NCBI GenBank assembly: GCA_002007295.1
Contig: LNZM01000127.1
Span: forward strand, 1 to 32,196
Direction of reading: 5' to 3'
DNA from: Candidatus Epulonipiscioides saccharophilum
GTDB lineage: Bacteria; Bacillota; Clostridia; Lachnospirales; Cellulosilyticaceae
Length of the DNA: 32,196 bases
In this document: positions 26,283 through 32,196 of the stretch, piece by piece
Numbering within the stretch: the stretch's first letter is position 1
How the letters are laid out: each line of letters begins with the position of its first letter
Notes under the pieces: model-generated
Databases searched by the model: none
Seen by the model: only the letters and a program-made list of their open reading frames with translations
Told to the model about the DNA's origin: nothing
Position numbers and translations under genes: made by a program

Positions 26283-26681
26283 ATGCAAAAAATAATTAGA
26301 TTTAATAAAGGGATCTTAGGTTTTGAGCAATATAAAGATTATTTAATATTAGAAGATGAAAGTAATGGTCTATATTATCTTCAAGTTAAAGAAGAACCCA
26401 GAATAGAGTTTATTATATTAGAACCAAGTTTATTTAAAATTCATTATGATCCAGAAATTCATGAAGATTATTTTAATGATGTTCAAGCTACTTCAGTAGA
26501 TGAATTAGTAATGTACGTTATTGTTAAATTAGCTAAAAATGAGAATGACATAACTGTTAACATGCAAGCACCTTTACTTATTAATGCAAATAAGCGTCTT
26601 GGTACACAAGTAATAGTCGAGGGTGATAAATATAAAACCCGTGAAAAACTTAAATATCTTTTAGGAGGGGTGCTATGCTAA
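26283..26681 (+). CDS. fliW: Flagellar assembly factor FliW
   Basis: The 132-residue protein matches FliW, which binds flagellin and, when free, binds CsrA and blocks its repression of flagellin translation. Typical segments are RFNKGILGFEQYKDYLI, EFIILEPSLFKIHYDP, and the C-terminal NMQAPLLINANKRLGTQVI. An upstream in-frame start at 26226 adds a hydrophobic stretch without a ribosome site; the AAAGGA site supports the ATG at 26283. It overlaps csrA by seven bases, the usual coupled arrangement. Confidence 0.94.
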   Translation: MQKIIRFNKGILGFEQYKDYLILEDESNGLYYLQVKEEPRIEFIILEPSLFKIHYDPEIHEDYFNDVQATSVDELVMYVIVKLAKNENDITVNMQAPLLINANKRLGTQVIVEGDKYKTREKLKYLLGGVLC

Positions 26682-26914
26682 GCTTAACGAGAAAAGTAAA
26701 CGAAGCAATTGTTATTAATGACAATATAATCATAGAAGTTTTGGAGACCAGAGAAAGTAAGGTGAAATTAGGATTGAGTGCTCCTAAAAACATAAAAATA
26801 TTACGAAAAGAAGTTTATGACGAAATAATCAAAAGTAATAAATCTTCTTCTATAAAAGAAAACACCGGATTAGATACACTCAAAAATTTATTAAAAAAAG
26901 AAGCATTGCAGTAG
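26675..26914 (+). CDS. csrA: Carbon storage regulator CsrA
   Basis: The 79-residue RNA-binding protein begins MLSLTRKVNEAIVINDNI and contains IEVLETRESKVKLGLSAPKNI, matching the beta-sheet dimer core; the helix and tail after it are variable. In flagellated Firmicutes it represses flagellin translation and is antagonised by FliW, encoded just upstream. GGAGGGG within the end of fliW is its ribosome site. A strong terminator follows. The flagellin gene itself is not in this window. Confidence 0.96.
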   Translation: MLSLTRKVNEAIVINDNIIIEVLETRESKVKLGLSAPKNIKILRKEVYDEIIKSNKSSSIKENTGLDTLKNLLKKEALQ

Positions 26915-26948
26915 TTAAAAAAACTTCCAATGAAAAATTTACCAAATT

Positions 26949-26976
26949 AACTACCAAAAGTTTGGTAGTTTTTTTT
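26949..26976 (+). terminator. Terminator after csrA
   Basis: AACTACCAAA (26949-26958) and TTTGGTAGTT (26961-26970) form a perfect stem followed by a T run to 26976. It ends the flagellar block. Confidence 0.92.
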
Positions 26977-27073
26977 GTATACAAATATAAATAAAATGGC
27001 GATAACTTAATTAGTACATATTCTATCGAAAAGCAAATAAATCAAATTTTAATTTATAGAAGGAGGGAGAAAG

Positions 27074-27706
27074 ATGCAAAAAATAAAATTCAATAAATTT
27101 ATCAAAGTTATAGCCACTTTATTTAGTTTAGTCTTAGCATTGTTTTTATTAGTATTACTGGATACAAAAACTTTTGCTGACACTACTACTCAGAAATTAA
27201 GAGAAAATGTCATACGATTTCATGTGTTAGCCAATAGTAATAGCTCAGAAGATCAACGGATAAAGGAGCAAATACGAGATGAAATAATTCGCTATATTCA
27301 GCCTATATTGCAACACATAGATTCGATAGAACAAAGTCGGATCACAATCTTAACCCACATGGACCGGATGCAAGCTCTAGCGGAAGAAGTAATTAAGCAA
27401 AATAACAGAACTGATCCGATAACAATTGAATTAGGTATTAGTAAATTTCCTACAAAAACATATGGTGATATACTTTTTCCGGCTGGTCAGTATGAAGCAT
27501 GTAGAATATTAATCGGCCAAGCAGAAGGTAATAACTGGTGGTGCGTTTTGTTTCCACCTTTATGCTATGTAGATCTAGCAACTGGTGTCGAGTCAAACAG
27601 TGAATTGCTGTCTGATGCACAATATGATATAATAAAGTTTCAGGATAAAAAAACATTTCAAATAAGATTTAAATTATGGGAATGCTTAAAAGGAGTTTTT
27701 GATTAA
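27074..27706 (+). CDS. spoIIR: Stage II sporulation protein R
   Basis: SpoIIR is the forespore-made signal that triggers SpoIIGA to process pro-sigma-E in the mother cell. The 210-residue protein starts with a hydrophobic segment (about 12-35, VIATLFSLVLALFLLVLL) ending at TFADTT, a secretion signal or anchor, followed by ENVIRFHVLANSNSSEDQ, a helical middle, and FPAGQYEACRILIGQAEG with NWWCVLFPPLCYVD, all hallmarks of the family. AAGGAGGGAG precedes the ATG. In sporulators the gene is expected to be under sigma-F; no convincing sigma-F site was identified. Its last codons take part in an 85-bp tandem duplication with the start of rsmA. Confidence 0.92.
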   Translation: MQKIKFNKFIKVIATLFSLVLALFLLVLLDTKTFADTTTQKLRENVIRFHVLANSNSSEDQRIKEQIRDEIIRYIQPILQHIDSIEQSRITILTHMDRMQALAEEVIKQNNRTDPITIELGISKFPTKTYGDILFPAGQYEACRILIGQAEGNNWWCVLFPPLCYVDLATGVESNSELLSDAQYDIIKFQDKKTFQIRFKLWECLKGVFD

Positions 27707-27848
27707 ATGATAAAAATAACAACAGCCGAGGGTACTATATCTATATTCAAAAAATACCCTATTGGAATGCTTAAAAGGAGTTTTTGATTAAATGATGAAA
27801 ATAGCAACAGCCGAGGGTACTAAAACTATATTGGCAAAATACCCGTTT
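27679..27848 (+). repeat. 85-bp tandem duplication at the spoIIR/rsmA junction
   Basis: Units begin at 27679 and 27764. Each has GGAATGCTTAAAAGGAG, then TTTTTGATTAAATGAT, then AACAGCCGAGGGTACT. The first unit holds the true end of spoIIR and a decayed start of rsmA (a 26-codon frame beginning at 27707); the second holds a copy of the spoIIR tail and the true start of rsmA. The length is not a multiple of three, so the copied gene head is out of frame with rsmA. Confidence 0.92.
27707..27787 (+). pseudogene. Decayed duplicate head of rsmA
   Basis: A 26-codon frame starting MIKITTAEGT and ending after LKRSF copies the first codons of rsmA (MMKIATAEGT) and keeps a ribosome site (AAAAGGAG). It could be translated as a short peptide and might couple spoIIR to rsmA, since its stop (27785-27787) lies five bases before the rsmA start; no independent function is implied. 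Confidence 0.6.
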
Positions 27849-28640
27849 ATGATGAAAAAAAAATATGGCCAAAATTTTTTAATAGATAGCCATGTATTGT
27901 CCAAAATAATAAATGCTGCAAACATAACTAAAACGGATTCTATTCTAGAAATTGGTCCAGGGATAGGCAGTCTTACTCAAGAACTTTTAGAGCATGCTAA
28001 CGAAGTTATTGCAGTGGAAATAGATAAATCCTTAATCCCAATATTAGATGATCAATTCGGCCATTTTGAAAATTTTTCGCTTATAAATGATGATATTCTT
28101 AAGCTGAATTTACAGGATATCCTAAAGGATAAAAGTAGCATAAAAGTTGTGGCTAATTTACCTTATTATATAACCACTCCGATTATTATGGATTTACTAG
28201 AATCCAATTTACCTTTTGTCAGCATAATTGTTATGGTTCAGAAAGAGGTCGCCGACAGAATTGTGGCCAAGCCAGGCACGAAAGATTACGGTTCCATTTC
28301 AGCCAGTATAGCTTATTACGCTCAAACTAGGATTGTGGCTAATGTACCTCAGCATTCTTTTATGCCTCGTCCCAACGTTAACTCAGCTGTTATAGAATTA
28401 TCTTTGTATAAAAATCCACCCGTGACGCTAAAGAATAAAGAATTATTTTTCAGAGTTATTAAGGCTGCCTTTTCGCAAAGAAGAAAAACTATCCTAAATA
28501 CGCTCGCTAATAACTTTGATATAGATAAATCTTCTATAAAAGAGATTTTGGACTTGGCCAATATAGCTGAAAATGTTCGAGGTGAAACTTTAAGTATTAT
28601 GAATTTTGCTGTACTAGCTAACTTAATTGCTGAAAGATAA
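27792..28640 (+). CDS. rsmA: 16S rRNA dimethyladenosine transferase
   Basis: The 282-residue enzyme (KsgA) dimethylates two adjacent adenosines near the 3' end of 16S rRNA using S-adenosylmethionine during 30S maturation. Motifs are KKKYGQNFLIDSHVL, the SAM-binding loop EIGPGIGSLTQEL, the catalytic NLPYYITTPI and the C-terminal AAFSQRRKTILNTLANNF. Length is normal. The start (two adjacent ATGs, 27792 and 27795) follows AAAAGGAG within the second unit of an 85-bp tandem repeat. spoIIR lies 85 bases upstream in the same direction, and the gene's own 3' tail is duplicated downstream. Confidence 0.96.
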   Translation: MMKIATAEGTKTILAKYPFMMKKKYGQNFLIDSHVLSKIINAANITKTDSILEIGPGIGSLTQELLEHANEVIAVEIDKSLIPILDDQFGHFENFSLINDDILKLNLQDILKDKSSIKVVANLPYYITTPIIMDLLESNLPFVSIIVMVQKEVADRIVAKPGTKDYGSISASIAYYAQTRIVANVPQHSFMPRPNVNSAVIELSLYKNPPVTLKNKELFFRVIKAAFSQRRKTILNTLANNFDIDKSSIKEILDLANIAENVRGETLSIMNFAVLANLIAER

Positions 28641-28655
28641 TGCAAATATCAAAAA

Positions 28656-28729
28656 TATTTTAGACTTGGTCCATATAGCCTAAAATTTAAGTATTATGGA
28701 TTTTGCTGTACTAGCTAACTTAATTTTTA
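28656..28729 (+). pseudogene. Duplicated 3' tail of rsmA
   Basis: The sequence matches 28545-28632: TTTTAGACTTGG, ATATAGCC(T)AAAAT, then after loss of about 15 bases AAGTATTATGGATTTTGCTG, TACTAGCTAACTTAATT. It begins 16 bases after the rsmA stop and has decayed by substitution and deletion. Confidence 0.85.
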
Positions 28730-28799
28730 AAAAGTGAGAAGTAACCTAATTCCATCCGTTGAGTAAAAATACAGCTCAAATTAGTAACTAAAACTTATA

Positions 28800-28860
28800 G
28801 GCATGCATTCTCCTTCCGTCAGCTAAAGCTGAGACCTTCCTCCCGGAGGAAGGCAAAGTT
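28800..28860. repeat. Palindromic repeat copy
   Basis: TGCATTCTCCTTCC leads into GTCAGC-taaa-GCTGAG and then CCTTCCTCC-cg-GGAGGAAGG. This is the same family as at 632, 3928, 4861, 7234, 12699 and 14236, with a TT-for-CC variant arm like that at 12755. The remaining bases to 29032 are AT-rich spacer without a gene. Confidence 0.7.
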
Positions 28861-29032
28861 CAAGGACGAAGTGCAAAGTGCTTAACTCTCAAGTAATGCA
28901 AAAAAAATTTCTACACTAAATCTTTAAATATTAACGGATTCATGATTTTATATATACGGATGTGTTCTACTCACTAAAGAAACTCATATATATGTAATAT
29001 TAAGTCATTATTCTGAAAAGGAGAGCGAGTTT

Positions 29033-32000
29033 ATGTCCGCAAATACTTTTATTAATTTAGAAGAAAATACTAGTGGTTATTCTAATAACGGAAAACTGCT
29101 AACAGGTCATGCAACAATAGGTATGCCTGGTCGTGTCAAAGTATATTTAGACAATTTAAAGGACCCAGAAGGTAAAAATTATGTTTGTTATCTTATGAGT
29201 AAAGCACAAAATAAAGCTGTAAGATTAGGGGAACTAAATAGCCCAGGTACAAACAAACAATCTACCTTTAAGATTAATTTAAAAAATATTGACGAAAAAG
29301 GTTTATCCCAAAAAGATATTGATGGAATTGCTATTGTCCAAGAAGGAGTTAGTATTGGAAATACACCAATCATTCTTAAAGGATTCGATGGCCCTACATA
29401 TGCACCATCCCCTTTAATTCAACGTGCCTTACCTAGGCCGATTGAAGATTATAGAAAACCCATTCCATTAAAGTCAACCGAAAAAGTTGCGGTGGAAAAT
29501 AAATCTGAAAATCAGCCTAATAATCAGCTTGTGAATAAATCTGAAAATCAGCCTGATAATCAGTTTGTGAATAAATCTGAAAATCAGCCTGATAATCAGT
29601 TTGTGAATACATCTGAAAATCAGCCTGATAATCAGTTTGTGAATAAATCTGAAAATCAGCCTGATAATCAGTTTGTGAATAAATCTGAAAATCAGCCTGA
29701 TAATCAGTTTGTAAATAAATTTGAAAATCAGCCTGATAATCAGTTTATGAATAAATCTGAAAATCAACTAGAACATAAAATAGAAAATAAAGTAGAACAT
29801 GCCATAGACTCTGCATCTAATAACGTTCATTCGGCTATTAAAGAAGTGGATAATATTTTAGGAATAAAACAAGCTGACAAAAATTGGGAAAATGCTATAT
29901 CCAAAGGTGTAGATGTAGCTATTAAGGAGATGGATAACAATTCTGATAACATAGTAAAGGATATAAAAACTACGTTAGCATCTGAAATGCATAATATGGA
30001 TAAAAATGAAACAATAAAAGTTTTAGACATAAAAAATTTAGTTGAAGATGCTATTCAAAAAAGTATCCAAGATATACTTAGTAGTAAACAACCAAATAAA
30101 TTAACAGACCTTATTACTAAAATTATAAACGATGTTGTATGTGATCAGAATTTTTCTTGCCCAGTACCAAATCCAGACACTCCTCCTAAAGAAAATGAAA
30201 GTGGAGACAAACCTACAATTTTGCCAGTATTTCCGGCTATACCAGATCAGAATACTCAACTTCAAGGACAAATATTGACCCAAGTCCTTATAATTCTTAA
30301 AAAATTGAAGTTCTTCGAAATTGCTGGTAACGTTGCTGATGGCCAAATCAACAATGTATTATCCATTCTTAATAAAGTAAAAGACTTAATTATCCATGAT
30401 TCTATTCTTTCTAAATTAAATATTCCAGGCTGGCGAGAAGAGTTAGCTTCCTCTTTATCCGAAGAAAATTCGATAGATCCAACAATAAAAGCATTACCTC
30501 TTGAAAAACAAATTCTATTCTATGTGAAAGAAATTTTAAATGAAGTGAACTCAATTGAAATCACCGCTAACGATGCTACATTTAAGTTGGACGATGTCAT
30601 TTCCGTATTGACTCAATTAGAAGATTTTATCTTGGTTAATAAAGATAATAAAATACCTATTGTGCCTGCTAATCAAAATGTTGCTAAAATGATTTCTAAA
30701 TATCCAGATATGAGAGATCCCGAAGTAAATCCTGAATTGTCAGTTCCAGAACAAACTTTAGATTATTTAAAGCAAATTACCACAAAATTGTCCAATTTAA
30801 TTAGCACCGTATCTAATACTAGCAACAAAATGGATACTATTCTTTTCATTGTTTCTAAGTTAGAAGATACTATTTTGGGCGGAAAACCTTCTATTCTTGC
30901 TACTCCACAAACTGCTCAGGCTAAAGCTTCACCATTAAAACCATTGCCTGAATATGATTTTATACCGAATGATAAGGCTTCTATTGAACTGCAAATCTGG
31001 AACTATGTTAAACATATAACTGATAATTTAGAAAACTTTGAGATTGTAGCTACAAACTCTAAGTATAAATTAGCTGACATCGTCGCCGTTGCAAATAAAA
31101 TAGAAGATTTGATGATTGGTATTAAAATGAAATATGTTATACCTGCTGAATCATCCGAATCGGAGAAAACCGTACCGTTAATGTCAACCGCTGTAAAAGC
31201 GAAAGAACCTGAACCTATGCTAGCGCCAACTTCTGTACACTCAGATAATCAATTGGAAGATCAAATATTAGGGTATATCAGCCATATTAGTCAAAAACTA
31301 AAATCCTTAGATCTACCGTCCGAGTATAATTTAAAAGATTTATCACATGCTGTGGACAAAGTAGAAGGCTTGCTGAAGAATAAATTTTCACTCCATAATA
31401 CCCATCGTTCATCCGAAAATAAAGAGAGCGATTCTTTAAATGAAATCTGGGATTATGTTAACGTAATTGTTCAGGAATTGACCATTTTGGAGCAAAGCGC
31501 AACAAGTACGAATGAAAAGATAGATGAAATAATAGATGTTGTAAGCCGAACTCAGGATTTGCTAGCCGGAACAAACAAATATCAAAAACCAGTACCAAAA
31601 CCAGTTTCAAGGCCGATGCCGGCAATGTCTGTTGATCCTACGTTACCTATCAAGAACCAAATTTTACTCTATGTTAAGCAAGTAGCAAAAAGATTAGACT
31701 TATTTGAGTACTCAGTTATGCAGGCTAACTTAAAAATGGATAAAATACTTGATATAACTAAAAAAATTGAAGAGTTGGCAAAACCAAAAGCAAATCCTAT
31801 GCCATCCGCTACACCAAAACCCAAGCATGAAAATGTAACGCAATCAAAAAGTGTCACCGTAATGCCAATGGTTGATCTTCAAGAAACTGTAGCGCCCAGT
31901 TTTAATTCCACTGCTCATCAACAAAAACAGGTCATTACTTCGATGACTTCTCTGGAGCCTGCGAAGCAAATTATTCCAATGACTCCTTTAGAGCCTGCGA

Positions 32001-32196
32001 AGCAAGTTGCTCCAATGACTCCTTTAGAGCCTGCGAAGCAAGTTGCTCCAATGACTCCTTTAGAGCCTGCGAAACAAGTTGCTCCAATGACTCCTTTAGA
32101 GCCTGCGAAACAAGTTGCTCCAATGACTCCTTTAGAGCCTGCGAAACAAGTTGCTCCAATGACTCCTTTAGAGCCTGCGAAGCAAGTTGCTCCAAT
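29033..32196 (+). CDS. Giant repeat protein, 3' end beyond the window
   Basis: I do not recognise this gene. One frame runs without a stop from ATG 29033 (AGGAG site about 9 bases before it) to the window edge, at least 1054 residues. Order: an N-terminal domain (about 1-125) with predicted beta structure, containing GHATIGMPGRVKVYLDNL; a run of seven 12-residue repeats NKSENQPDNQFV (156-239) plus a degenerate eighth; a helical region (about 240-360) rich in Lys/Asp/Asn; a Pro-rich link with two cysteines (VVCDQNFSC); then seven diverged units of about 45-50 residues resembling Q-I-L-x-Y-V...L...E...LD-x-I...IEDLI, joined by Pro-rich linkers; and a terminal array of the 12-residue repeat MTPLEPAKQVAP from 31943, at least seven copies. 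No signal peptide or membrane segment is seen. It follows spoIIR and rsmA and might be a spore-surface or structural protein, but that is only a guess from context. Confidence 0.85.
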   Translation, partial: MSANTFINLEENTSGYSNNGKLLTGHATIGMPGRVKVYLDNLKDPEGKNYVCYLMSKAQNKAVRLGELNSPGTNKQSTFKINLKNIDEKGLSQKDIDGIAIVQEGVSIGNTPIILKGFDGPTYAPSPLIQRALPRPIEDYRKPIPLKSTEKVAVENKSENQPNNQLVNKSENQPDNQFVNKSENQPDNQFVNTSENQPDNQFVNKSENQPDNQFVNKSENQPDNQFVNKFENQPDNQFMNKSENQLEHKIENKVEHAIDSASNNVHSAIKEVDNILGIKQADKNWENAISKGVDVAIKEMDNNSDNIVKDIKTTLASEMHNMDKNETIKVLDIKNLVEDAIQKSIQDILSSKQPNKLTDLITKIINDVVCDQNFSCPVPNPDTPPKENESGDKPTILPVFPAIPDQNTQLQGQILTQVLIILKKLKFFEIAGNVADGQINNVLSILNKVKDLIIHDSILSKLNIPGWREELASSLSEENSIDPTIKALPLEKQILFYVKEILNEVNSIEITANDATFKLDDVISVLTQLEDFILVNKDNKIPIVPANQNVAKMISKYPDMRDPEVNPELSVPEQTLDYLKQITTKLSNLISTVSNTSNKMDTILFIVSKLEDTILGGKPSILATPQTAQAKASPLKPLPEYDFIPNDKASIELQIWNYVKHITDNLENFEIVATNSKYKLADIVAVANKIEDLMIGIKMKYVIPAESSESEKTVPLMSTAVKAKEPEPMLAPTSVHSDNQLEDQILGYISHISQKLKSLDLPSEYNLKDLSHAVDKVEGLLKNKFSLHNTHRSSENKESDSLNEIWDYVNVIVQELTILEQSATSTNEKIDEIIDVVSRTQDLLAGTNKYQKPVPKPVSRPMPAMSVDPTLPIKNQILLYVKQVAKRLDLFEYSVMQANLKMDKILDITKKIEELAKPKANPMPSATPKPKHENVTQSKSVTVMPMVDLQETVAPSFNSTAHQQKQVITSMTSLEPAKQIIPMTPLEPAKQVAPMTPLEPAKQVAPMTPLEPAKQVAPMTPLEPAKQVAPMTPLEPAKQVAPMTPLEPAKQVAP
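29498..29770 (+). repeat. 36-bp tandem repeat coding NKSENQPDNQFV
   Basis: Seven units of exactly 36 bases begin at 29498 and end at 29749; an eighth is degenerate. Units differ only by a few substitutions (for example NTS in the fourth, NKF in the seventh). The near-identity implies recent expansion. Reverse-strand open frames here are a by-product. Confidence 0.95.
30248..31780 (+). repeat. Seven diverged helical repeat units
   Basis: The protein segments starting GQILTQVLIILKKLKFFE, KQILFYVKEILNEVNSIE, EQTLDYLKQITTKLSNL, LQIWNYVKHITDNLENFE, DQILGYISHISQKLKSLD, NEIWDYVNVIVQELTILE and NQILLYVKQVAKRLDLFE align well, each followed after a gap of about ten residues by a second helix with (L/M)D-x-I...(I/L)ED pattern. 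They look like two-helix units separated by Pro/Ser/Thr-rich linkers. Divergence indicates old duplication, unlike the exact 36-bp arrays on either side. Confidence 0.75.
31943..32196 (+). repeat. 36-bp tandem repeat coding MTPLEPAKQVAP
   Basis: Units start at 31943, 31979, 32015, 32051, 32087, 32123 and 32159, and an eighth begins at 32195 at the window edge. The first unit is diverged (MTSLEPAKQIIP); the others differ only at a synonymous AAG/AAA position. The array length is unknown because the window ends inside it. Confidence 0.95.

Noticed and set aside
29474-29767. Minus-strand frame of repeated FIHKLIIRLIFR
   Set aside because: It is the reverse reading of the 36-bp repeats within the giant plus-strand gene and lacks a ribosome site.
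29498-29770. 36-bp repeats considered as a CRISPR array
   Set aside because: Repeats are directly contiguous without unique spacers and are in frame within a gene; no cas genes are present.
31971-32195. Minus-strand frame of repeated LVSQALKESLEQ
   Set aside because: It is the reverse reading of the second 36-bp array; the plus-strand frame is continuous for more than 3 kb with a proper start.

Overview
The window is AT-rich DNA from an endospore-forming, flagellated Firmicute, most likely a clostridium of the Lachnospirales type. Evidence for this is the co-occurrence of sigK, a SleC-type cortex-lytic enzyme and spoIIR with a flgM-flgN-flgK-flgK-flgL-fliW-csrA block, an infC-rpmI-rplT operon with an attenuated leader, and AGGAGG-type ribosome binding sites. 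An Epulopiscium/Cellulosilyticum-like host is possible but is only a guess. No phage, plasmid, tRNA, rRNA or CRISPR locus was seen.

Layout. 1-3902: a DUF2284 metal-binding protein and a cytoplasmic GH2 beta-galactosidase. 3903-6087: about 2.2 kb without a credible protein gene, holding a mosaic of short GC-rich palindromic repeats, a 242-bp tandem repeat, and an AT-rich repeat tract that carries a good promoter and an intrinsic terminator on the minus strand, so it may be a non-coding transcript. 6088-8856: malic enzyme and class II fumarase. 8857-10386: L20-type leader with attenuator, then infC (probably starting at ATC), rpmI and rplT. 10355-12641: sigK (minus) diverging from sleC (plus). 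12803-13966: two flavin-reductase domains fused in one protein (minus). 13967-14844: a palindromic repeat, a MATE-transporter-like remnant and a structured element with terminator. 14845-16773: a cytoplasmic sulfatase. 16859-20208: recD2, comFC, yvyF. 20358-26914: flagellar late genes with a sigma-D type promoter before flgM, two adjacent flgK paralogues, flgL, and the fliW/csrA regulatory pair. 27074-28640: spoIIR and rsmA (ksgA). 29033 to the window end: one uninterrupted frame for a giant repeat protein, truncated by the window.

Two genome-scale habits stand out. First, a family of GC-rich palindromic elements (GTCA-loop-TGAC cores flanked by CTCCCTCC/GGAGG arms, often bounded by ATGCACGCTTTCTCCC) occurs in at least eight intergenic places. 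Second, short local duplications recur at gene boundaries: the tails of the DUF2284 gene, rplT and rsmA, the spoIIR/rsmA junction, and the head of sleC are all present twice, one copy intact and one decayed. In-frame versions of the same process are visible inside yvyF, sleC and the giant repeat gene.

The metabolic genes suggest use of sulfated or galactose-containing glycans inside the cell, and a C4-dicarboxylate branch (malate/fumarate). The most novel items are the giant repeat protein, the candidate minus-strand repeat RNA and the pattern of boundary duplications.
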